Assembly: GCA_016839385.1 (NCBI GenBank)
Contig: JAEOUK010000422.1
Location: 1 to 5,404, forward strand
Direction: 5' to 3'
Length of the DNA: 5,404 bases
Source: Promethearchaeota archaeon
Lineage (GTDB): Archaea; Asgardarchaeota; Lokiarchaeia; Sigynarchaeales; MK-D1
The notes below the pieces were generated by a model. That model did not search any database. It was not told the origin of the DNA and was given only the letters and a program-made list of their open reading frames with translations. Of the stretch, positions 1 through 5,404 are shown in pieces; position 1 is the stretch's first letter; each line of letters begins with the position of its first letter. Position numbers and translations under genes: made by a program.

Positions 1-597
1 AATTGATTTTGTTCCTAGTGGTATTTCAGAAATCTGAGTTTCAATATCAAGGACATATAATTTATCATTTGAGTCTACAAAGAGAATGACATTTTTCTCT
101 GATGAGTTTAATTTTGCGATAGTGATAAATTGTATCTTTGAATGATGAGTGTACTTCGCTACACTTTTCCCAGCATCATTATAAACTGAAATCTGATTAT
201 TTTCCTGCAATGAAACAATTTCCATTTTGGGATCATAATCTAAATTTCCTAATACTCCATCAATTAATCGTTCATCCTTAATTTTCCAAAAAATTTCACC
301 ATTCTCAGAAAAAACTCGGATCTCACCCGAATATGCAAGTGAAACAAACACTTTTTTTCTTGCAATTAGGTTTTCTGTGATAAACAATTTGCATACTTTA
401 TTTGTGAATGGAATTTCTTGCTTCAATTTTCCTGAACTGCTATAAATTAGTAATTTCTCTCCAAATGTAAGTAGAAAAATCTCAGGAGATGAAGATTGAG
501 TAAGATAACCAATAGATCCTGCATAAATCCCGCTAGGATGATAGATTTCAAATTGTTTTTTAAATTGTAATCGTTTTTTGAATTTTTTCAATGACAT
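1..597 (-). CDS. Beta-propeller-like repeat protein, C-terminus cut by window edge
   Basis: This reading frame stays open for 199 codons from an ATG at 597 to base 1, so the C-terminus lies outside the window. The ATG is the first possible one: an in-frame TAA sits at 609-607. After a basic N-terminus (MSLKKFKKRLQFKK) there are at least four similar units of roughly 45 residues, each with a beta-hairpin and a short turn rich in G, N, D or S: about residues 39-62 (EKLLIYSSSGKLK), 82-107 (GEIRVFSENGEIFWKI), 125-149 (NQISVYNDAGKSV) and 169-192 (DKLYVLDIETQ). This spacing and the 'x-I-x-V-Y/F-x-x-x-G' pattern are typical of beta-propeller blades of the WD40, PQQ or FG-GAP kind, which are binding scaffolds. 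No signal peptide or membrane segment is visible, so a cytoplasmic location is inferred. A 129-base gap separates it from the receptor gene upstream, so it may be its own transcription unit. Its partner is unknown. Confidence 0.75.
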   Translation of the reverse strand, partial: MSLKKFKKRLQFKKQFEIYHPSGIYAGSIGYLTQSSSPEIFLLTFGEKLLIYSSSGKLKQEIPFTNKVCKLFITENLIARKKVFVSLAYSGEIRVFSENGEIFWKIKDERLIDGVLGNLDYDPKMEIVSLQENNQISVYNDAGKSVAKYTHHSKIQFITIAKLNSSEKNVILFVDSNDKLYVLDIETQISEIPLGTKSI

Positions 598-601
598 ATG
601 A

Positions 602-619
602 TTTTTTTACTTTTTTTAC
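602..619. repeat. Two tandem copies of a 9-base T-rich unit
   Basis: The unit TTTTTTTAC occurs twice in direct succession on the plus strand (602-610 and 611-619), just in front of the propeller gene. On the coding strand it reads as two GTAAAAAAA units ending about five bases before the ATG. It may be simple low-complexity A/T sequence; an unstructured A-rich leader would favour ribosome access. Confidence 0.4.
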
Positions 620-645
620 TATGTAATTATGTACTTTTACTTAAT
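620..645 (-). promoter_or_regulatory. Possible promoter region for the propeller gene
   Basis: On the coding strand this stretch reads AATTAAGTAAAAGTACATAA followed by TTACAT. The A/T-rich core ACATAATTA is centred about 30 bases before the ATG, with an A-rich stretch before it, as expected of an archaeal BRE/TATA arrangement with a very short leader. No Shine-Dalgarno sequence precedes the ATG, which fits a leaderless or nearly leaderless message. The background is so A/T-rich that the match is weak. Confidence 0.25.
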
Positions 646-687
646 TCTCTTAGTTTTTCCTAACAATTCAGTTAATATCAGTGTTTT

Positions 688-719
688 AAAAAAGAATTGA
701 AGGAAAAACAAGTCAAAAA
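688..719 (-). terminator. T-tract terminator region after the short receptor gene
   Basis: Just past the tandem stops (TAATAA, 729-724) the coding strand carries three T runs: five T at 719-715, five T at 708-704 and six T at 693-688. No stable hairpin precedes them. Archaeal RNA polymerase can terminate on T-rich tracts alone, so this would end the receptor transcript and separate it from the propeller gene. In a bacterium the evidence would be much weaker. Confidence 0.4.
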
Positions 720-726
720 TATTTTA

Positions 727-2163
727 TTATTCATTAGATTCATCATAGTCCTTCTTAATTGCATTAAGCATTCCTTTGAAAGCTCTTGTAAGGTCTCCAA
801 TTTCGTCAGTTTTATTTTCAAGACTGACATCAATATGGATGTCTTCTTTAGATTCCATGATTGTCCGAATTGCATCTTGTTTTGTTAATTTTTGGATTGA
901 TCGAGTCAATATTCCCACAGGTTTTGTTATTTGCCCTGCAATAATAGTACCAATTCCGGCAGATACAATCCCTGCAATAATAATGATGACAATTAACGTT
1001 GCATTTACTTTACGAGTAGCTTTAGCTATATTATTTGATAATTCAGAAACAGAAGCGACAGCCTCCTCTTCAGGTACTACCGTAGCTACAATATAATCTG
1101 TGTTCTCAATTTTACTATAAGCCATGTACATCATAATGGTTTCATCACCATCAGTTTTTTCAAAAGCTTCAAAACCATTCTCATTTGTAATTAATGCAGT
1201 ATACACAGATGAATCAAAGGATTCTAAATCTTGGATATTGGTTGATAAATCTTCTCCTAACTCTAGGTCTTCAAGATCTTGGTCTTGATGGGCAATAGTC
1301 AATCCTTCTTCGTTGATAAGAAATGCATAACCAGTTTCTAAAAATTGGATGTTTAAAATCGTTTCTTCAATTTGAGTTATCGTAAGATCGACAGCAATAA
1401 CCCCAACAAGTTCAGCTCCATTATAAACCTCTTTTGCTAAGGTAATCATTAATCCGAGTCCATTTGCATCAATATATGGATCTGTGATTTTTATGTCACC
1501 TATTGGAACTCCCGTAAAATCGTACCATGGACGTATGCGAGGATCATAATTTGTGTCAAAATGAGCCCATGGGTAGCATCGAAATATACCCCCTTTTTCA
1601 AAACCCATATAGATCCAAGCTAAATCAGGATTAGCTTCCTTTGTATACTTCAACATGTGATCCAAATTAGCAGAAACATTAACCAAATTCTGAACTGTTG
1701 AGTTGGCACTAGCATAGCCTTCTGAGACATTGTATGCTTCAGGTGCTAAATGATACATTGAATATTCAAAAGATATGAAATTATTACCATATTCTGCACT
1801 CATGAAAACATCTAATCCGGGTGCGAAATAATCTGTATCATTATATGATGGATAGGGACCATAGATACCGGGATTTTCAAATAAATTTTCAGCAAAGAAC
1901 GCTAACGCTTCCACATCAGCAATTACATTATTTATCTTCTCGCCGATTGCTAGTGCATTTTCACTCGCACTTTTAATTAAATTAATCTTTATCTGATCTG
2001 TTAATGCAGATTCACTTTCATTGGTGATGGTATTATCAACTGCCCTCATATATCCTCCAACAATTCCAGCGATTACTGCTAAGCAGATTAGCGAGAATGC
2101 AGAAAAAATCATTAATATTTTACCTCTAATTCCGAATTGCAGTTTTTTCTTTGATTTAATCAT
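727..2163 (-). CDS. Short dCache-HAMP membrane receptor without an output domain
   Basis: A 478-residue membrane sensor. Order: basic N-terminus, TM1 about 17-38, extracellular double Cache domain about 42-368, TM2 about 388-410, HAMP about 410-466, then the end. Cache domains bind small extracellular ligands and HAMP relays the change inward. The dCache holds Y206, R211, W213, Y214, Y230 and D259, the pattern of amino-acid-binding dCache domains. HAMP has the TKP turn and TDEIGDL, but its connector is about nine residues longer than in the neighbouring receptor. No kinase, cyclase, methyl-accepting or VWA domain follows; the frame closes with TAATAA and I see no broken remainder downstream. 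Start choice: GTG 2172, ATG 2166 and ATG 2163 are all in frame; GTG 2172 lies inside the GGTGAT ribosome site, and ATG 2163 has the best spacing. It starts 24 bases after the large receptor, to which it is clearly paralogous, so both are probably co-transcribed and may work as a pair. Confidence 0.9.
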   Translation of the reverse strand: MIKSKKKLQFGIRGKILMIFSAFSLICLAVIAGIVGGYMRAVDNTITNESESALTDQIKINLIKSASENALAIGEKINNVIADVEALAFFAENLFENPGIYGPYPSYNDTDYFAPGLDVFMSAEYGNNFISFEYSMYHLAPEAYNVSEGYASANSTVQNLVNVSANLDHMLKYTKEANPDLAWIYMGFEKGGIFRCYPWAHFDTNYDPRIRPWYDFTGVPIGDIKITDPYIDANGLGLMITLAKEVYNGAELVGVIAVDLTITQIEETILNIQFLETGYAFLINEEGLTIAHQDQDLEDLELGEDLSTNIQDLESFDSSVYTALITNENGFEAFEKTDGDETIMMYMAYSKIENTDYIVATVVPEEEAVASVSELSNNIAKATRKVNATLIVIIIIAGIVSAGIGTIIAGQITKPVGILTRSIQKLTKQDAIRTIMESKEDIHIDVSLENKTDEIGDLTRAFKGMLNAIKKDYDESNE

Positions 2164-2167
2164 CATA

Positions 2168-2177
2168 ATCACCTTTA
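2168..2177 (-). promoter_or_regulatory. Ribosome binding site of the short receptor gene
   Basis: The coding strand reads TAAAGGTGAT here. AGGTGAT is complementary to the conserved 3' end of 16S rRNA (ATCACCT). It ends four bases before ATG 2163 and one base before ATG 2166, and it overlaps the alternative GTG at 2172. This favours ATG 2163, with 2166 second, and argues against the GTG. Confidence 0.6.
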
Positions 2178-2181
2178 ATTG

Positions 2182-2197
2182 TGAGGATTACTCCTCA
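2182..2197 (-). other. Small stem-loop at the junction of the two receptor genes
   Basis: The coding strand reads TGAGGA, GTAA, TCCTCA: a perfect six-base-pair stem with a four-base loop. The loop GUAA in RNA is a GNRA tetraloop, a stable type, and it contains the TAA stop of the large receptor. The ribosome site of the next gene begins five bases after the stem. No T-tract follows, so it is not an intrinsic terminator. It could tune coupled translation or RNA processing, or be a chance palindrome. Confidence 0.35.
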
Positions 2198-4860
2198 ATA
2201 AATTCCTCCACATTTATTTGTGCCATTAATTCAGATACCTTTAAGAAGGCTTTTTTAATTGCTTCTCGTGCAGAGCCTGTGTCGTATAAAGGAATATATC
2301 TTCCTTGTTCATTTGTTTCACATAAAGCTTTGAATTTTCTTTCATTAGGCAATAATTCATCACCAATTCCAATTAGAATTAACTTCATAGCTATTAAATT
2401 CTGGTTGATATATTCATTCAAGCCCATCCTTTTATCACTATTTAGAAATTTAAGGGCCCCTTGATACTTTCTATCATCAATATTGTAATTTTGGGAATCA
2501 TTATCAAGTCCATCGGTAAATGCGATTATCCATTTATGTTCATCTGTCATTCGATCATTCACAAACTTAAGTGCATGTCCAAGAGCATCATAAAACGCAG
2601 TTTGATATGGCGTGTTGTGAATACCAGATATTATTTTATAGATATATTCCTCGTTTCCTCCTTTCCGTGTGGGTGGCATTAAAATTTCTATCCTTGAATC
2701 AAATACGATTATTGCGACTTCATCTTGAGGATTTATTTGATTTTCATAAATTTCTAAAGCACCCTTACGGGCAGCTTTAATTCTCGTACCCTCCATGGAT
2801 CCAGAAACATCAATTACAAATATTACAAGCTTCTTTTGAACTAAAGACATTCTTAATTTGTTCCATTGAGCACGCATTTCATGAGTAAGGGCCCGGTTTC
2901 TTTGGTTGTCGTATAACTGTTCCAATTGGCTATAAATATTTAATAGAAGGCGTTTATCGTCTACTTTTACTGCTTTTTCTAACGCAGATTTAAGATATTC
3001 TTCTGCGCGAGAATCCTCCTGAGCAAAAAAGATTTTTCCAAGATAAAACTCGCTATACGCAGTTCCCAACGCATTCTTGCTTTTTGTATCAATCTCCATA
3101 GCATTTTTAATCATCTCTAATCCGTTCTCAGTATCTCCAATAATGTGTTTTAATAACCCAAAATTGCGATAAATTAAAGCAAGAGCGGAATCGTCTTTTG
3201 ATTTTTCTGCAGCATTTATCGCTCGTTTGAAATATTCGGTTGCTAATTGGAAATTTTCACTATCTGCATATAATTGAGCGATATTGTTATATCTTTTTGG
3301 TAGATATTCATCTGCTTGTGTTTCCAACGCTATTTTAATTGCTAATTGATATGCTTCTTCTGCACTTGAATAATCTCCTCTAATTCGATGGATATTTCCC
3401 AAATTATTTGCACATATCCCAACACCTTTTTTATTTTCAGCAATTCTAAATATTTCCATTGCCTTAGAGTAATTCTTAGCGGCTAATTCAAGGTCTCCTC
3501 GGTAATAATCCGTATTTCCAAGACGAAGCATTGTAACTAAATTCTGAAAAGAAGCAGTTAACATGCTAATTTCATCTTGCGATGATCGAGCTTCAACTGG
3601 GATTTCTCGAGAGAATGATCCCTTGGAAATGAAATTCATCATTTTCGTCAAACTGGTTATAGGATTCACAATTTGCTTAGAAACTAAATTACTCGTAATA
3701 CCAATTATCACTACCGCAATTCCTAAAATCAAAATTAAGATCAGAACCTGACGAGTTACCATCTGCTGAATCCGATCTTGGATTGAAAGTGCAGGTCCAA
3801 TAATTTCATTCTCAGGAACAACAACCACAAATTTATATCCTGTCGTATCTACTGTTTGGAAATTTGCATACCAGGTTTCCCCACCTTTACTAAAAGTCCC
3901 ACTTCCTTGGTTGTTCGACTGAATTGTTGATAATAAGTATGAAAATCCACTTCCTTCAAGCGTTGCATCATTAATTGGGGTGTTGATATCATCACCTATT
4001 AAATTCGGATGACTCACTGTATTTCCATCTATATCAATTAAGAATGCATATCCTGTTTCAAGTATTTCAGTGTCTAAAACCGCTGTATTGAGAGTACCAA
4101 TAGTAATATCAGCCGCTATCACACCAATTCGAGTTCCATTTATATAATGAACTGGACTTGCAACAGTAATCATTAACCCTAATCCTTGTGCATCAATATA
4201 TGGTTCTGTAAATATTGTTTCATTTGCTGCAACTGTAGCTAAATACCAAGGTCTTGCTCGAGGATCATATGAAGGATTCGTCCATTCATTAAATGGGAAA
4301 CACCGAAACATTCCTTGTTCTTCAAATCCCATATATCTCCAGGCATAATCAGGGTCATTTTCTTCTAATTGACGAAACATGACATCCAAGTGAGCTGAAA
4401 TATCTCTATTATGAACAGATTCACTTGTTAATGATACATCATTGGGTAAAAAGTACATAGACGCGTCAAACGACACTATACGATCATAGATATTACTATA
4501 AACATAATCTAATCCAATTGGTGTGTCATTATGGTAATACGAGTCGATATAATTTGCATCTATTACCCCCTTAAATAGATCCTCAGCAAAATTCTTGAGT
4601 GTATTAATGTCATTTGCTTTTTTTGAAAAAAATTCGTCGATAAAACTAGTTTTCGTAAGTGTTGTCTCATCAATAGAGCGATATTCCTCATTCTCTAAAG
4701 CAGTTCCACTTATTACAGAAACTTGATTACCTAATCCATTTAAAGTACTCCAAGAACTTATTAAAATAATAAGGATTGGCAGGACTAAAAACAATATGAA
4801 CGCTAAGGTAATCTTATTCTTAATACCCAATAGATTCTTTTTTTCTACCCTTGAAGACAT
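2188..4860 (-). CDS. dCache-HAMP-TPR-VWA transmembrane receptor
   Basis: An 890-residue membrane receptor with an unusual cytoplasmic half. Order: TM1 about 16-36; extracellular double Cache about 45-350; TM2 about 371-391; HAMP about 392-444 (NPITSL turn, DEISML); TPR units near 441-474, 481-514, 521-554, 561-594, 601-633 and a degenerate one at 640-672; VWA domain about 677-880. The dCache keeps Y198, R203, W205, Y206, Y221 and D251, the pattern expected for binding amino acids. The VWA has a full metal site (MIDAS): DVSGS with D684, S686, S688, then T754 and D783 of FTDG, so it should bind Mg2+ and a partner protein. No kinase, cyclase or chemotaxis output is present; output is therefore inferred to be TPR/VWA protein binding. 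ATG 4860 is the first ATG after an in-frame TGA at 4875-4873. A weak GGAAGTGAT lies rather far upstream (12 bases), and a TATA-like box suggests a nearly leaderless message. The downstream gene is a shorter paralogue. Confidence 0.93.
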   Translation of the reverse strand: MSSRVEKKNLLGIKNKITLAFILFLVLPILIILISSWSTLNGLGNQVSVISGTALENEEYRSIDETTLTKTSFIDEFFSKKANDINTLKNFAEDLFKGVIDANYIDSYYHNDTPIGLDYVYSNIYDRIVSFDASMYFLPNDVSLTSESVHNRDISAHLDVMFRQLEENDPDYAWRYMGFEEQGMFRCFPFNEWTNPSYDPRARPWYLATVAANETIFTEPYIDAQGLGLMITVASPVHYINGTRIGVIAADITIGTLNTAVLDTEILETGYAFLIDIDGNTVSHPNLIGDDINTPINDATLEGSGFSYLLSTIQSNNQGSGTFSKGGETWYANFQTVDTTGYKFVVVVPENEIIGPALSIQDRIQQMVTRQVLILILILGIAVVIIGITSNLVSKQIVNPITSLTKMMNFISKGSFSREIPVEARSSQDEISMLTASFQNLVTMLRLGNTDYYRGDLELAAKNYSKAMEIFRIAENKKGVGICANNLGNIHRIRGDYSSAEEAYQLAIKIALETQADEYLPKRYNNIAQLYADSENFQLATEYFKRAINAAEKSKDDSALALIYRNFGLLKHIIGDTENGLEMIKNAMEIDTKSKNALGTAYSEFYLGKIFFAQEDSRAEEYLKSALEKAVKVDDKRLLLNIYSQLEQLYDNQRNRALTHEMRAQWNKLRMSLVQKKLVIFVIDVSGSMEGTRIKAARKGALEIYENQINPQDEVAIIVFDSRIEILMPPTRKGGNEEYIYKIISGIHNTPYQTAFYDALGHALKFVNDRMTDEHKWIIAFTDGLDNDSQNYNIDDRKYQGALKFLNSDKRMGLNEYINQNLIAMKLILIGIGDELLPNERKFKALCETNEQGRYIPLYDTGSAREAIKKAFLKVSELMAQINVEEFIEE

Positions 4861-4880
4861 ACTTGCATTATATCACTTCC

Positions 4881-4899
4881 AATTTAAAACACTTTTCTT
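4881..4899 (-). promoter_or_regulatory. Possible TATA-type promoter of the receptor gene pair
   Basis: The coding strand reads AAGAAAAGTG followed by TTTTAAATT. The TTTTAAATT box is centred about 25 bases before ATG 4860, and the purine-rich stretch before it resembles an archaeal BRE element. That distance would put the transcription start at or next to the ATG. It lies in the 92-base gap after the upstream gene, so the receptors could have their own promoter even if they are also read from further upstream. Confidence 0.35.
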
Positions 4900-4952
4900 G
4901 ACCTCAATTGTGTATGCCATTGATTCCAAAACACATGATTTAGATTCTGAAG

Positions 4953-5404
4953 TCATTTTTTTCTTTCTTCTAAGGATAGTAAGTAGTCCCAATTGCCCTT
5001 AAGCGGTGAATCAATCAAATTCATTTTTAATTCAGCAAGGTGAATTGCTTTAGAAATATCTTCATAAGAAAAAAATTTTTGTGTAGATCTCAGAGTTTGA
5101 AGTAATAAACCCAAAATTTCGTACCCCGCATTCCAAAATATTTCTATCCAGCGAGCTATAATGAAGTGAATATCTTCCTTTTTTTTATAGATATTCATAA
5201 TAAATTCCATTTCCTGTCTAATGTTTTCAGTTTCATCCCAAGTCCATCCATCAGGCCAAACATAATGTTTGACTAGTAGTATCTTCAATTCATCGATGGA
5301 TTCAAGAAATTCTTCATCTATACAATGCTGAATAATTAGGAGCAATAAAACTTGTATGTATGGAGTTTCTATTGGATTGTATTCTTCATTAGATAACTTT
5401 AGCT
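4953..5404 (-). CDS. Helical protein of unknown family, N-terminus cut by window edge
   Basis: The frame is open from the right edge (first whole codon 5402-5400) to a TGA at 4955-4953, giving 149 visible residues. No in-frame ATG occurs near the edge; a TTG at 5345 could serve as a start, but the frame continues unbroken upstream of it, so I treat the gene as 5'-truncated. I do not recognise the family. The sequence looks largely alpha-helical, with no membrane segment or signal peptide. It is rich in aromatic residues, including WPDGWTWDETENIRQEM and IIARWIEIFWNAGYEIL, and ends in a charged tail (LLSLEERKK). Repeated patterns such as EILGLLLQTL and ISKAIHLAELKMNL could be helix pairs of an alpha-solenoid, but no clear TPR consensus is present. 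It lies 92 bases before the large receptor on the same strand; a shared function is possible but not shown. Confidence 0.6.
   Translation of the reverse strand, partial: LKLSNEEYNPIETPYIQVLLLLIIQHCIDEEFLESIDELKILLVKHYVWPDGWTWDETENIRQEMEFIMNIYKKKEDIHFIIARWIEIFWNAGYEILGLLLQTLRSTQKFFSYEDISKAIHLAELKMNLIDSPLKGNWDYLLSLEERKK

Noticed and set aside
649..663. Weak inverted repeat (TTAG/CTAA, four pairs) in the gap after the short receptor
   Set aside because: The stem is too short and A/T-rich to support a hairpin terminator; the T-tracts nearer the stop codon explain the region better.
678..875. Minus-strand frame of 65 codons at the end of the short receptor
   Set aside because: It overlaps the HAMP-coding part in another frame and has low-complexity composition; it does not encode a lost TPR or VWA output.
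776..1096. Plus-strand frame of 106 codons
   Set aside because: It lies wholly inside the short receptor gene on the opposite strand and its translation shows no domain; the minus-strand frame encodes clear TM2 and HAMP.
727..2163. Short receptor as a chemotaxis transducer or a frameshifted pseudogene
   Set aside because: There is no methyl-accepting coiled coil, and the downstream 129 bases hold no output-domain remnant in any minus-strand frame; tandem stops and T-tracts suggest a natural end.
2021..2464. Plus-strand frame of 147 codons
   Set aside because: It crosses the ends of both receptor genes antisense. The hydrophobic runs are the mirror of TM1 of the short receptor and of VWA strands; there is no recognisable product.
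4796..5002. Plus-strand frame of 68 codons across the gap before the large receptor
   Set aside because: It is antisense to two gene ends and to the likely promoter, with no domain or ribosome site.

Overview
The window is AT-rich and every gene I can support lies on the minus strand, so transcription runs from high to low coordinates. The order of reading is: an open-ended small helical protein (5404 to 4953), a large membrane receptor with an unusual cytoplasmic half (4860 to 2188), a shorter membrane receptor related to it (2163 to 727), and a beta-propeller-like protein cut by the left edge (597 to 1). I see no RNA gene, insertion sequence, CRISPR array or plus-strand gene.

Host: nothing here is a taxonomic marker. 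Several traits fit a low-GC archaeon: a GGTGAT-type ribosome binding site with no bacterial -35/-10 promoter, T-tracts instead of a hairpin terminator, a TATA-like box about 25 bases before a start codon, and receptors with no chemotaxis or histidine-kinase output. An Asgard-type archaeon is a reasonable guess, but this is inference and a low-GC bacterium is not excluded.

The core is a two-gene unit. The 890-residue protein has the order TM - extracellular double Cache (dCache) - TM - HAMP - about six TPR units - von Willebrand A domain with an intact metal site (MIDAS). The gene after it, 24 bases downstream, encodes a paralogous receptor with the same TM-dCache-TM-HAMP part that then simply stops. 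Both dCache domains carry the residue pattern expected of the amino-acid-binding dCache class (Y-x4-R-x-W-Y, a later Y, and a D). I propose a sensor pair that reads an extracellular amino acid or similar ligand. One member passes the signal through HAMP straight into a TPR-VWA scaffold. The other acts as co-receptor, competitor or dimer partner.

The flanks are less informative. The upstream small protein is of unknown family and open at the right edge. The 92-base gap before the large receptor holds a plausible promoter. The 129-base gap after the short receptor holds T-tracts that may end the transcript, then a weak promoter region for the propeller protein.
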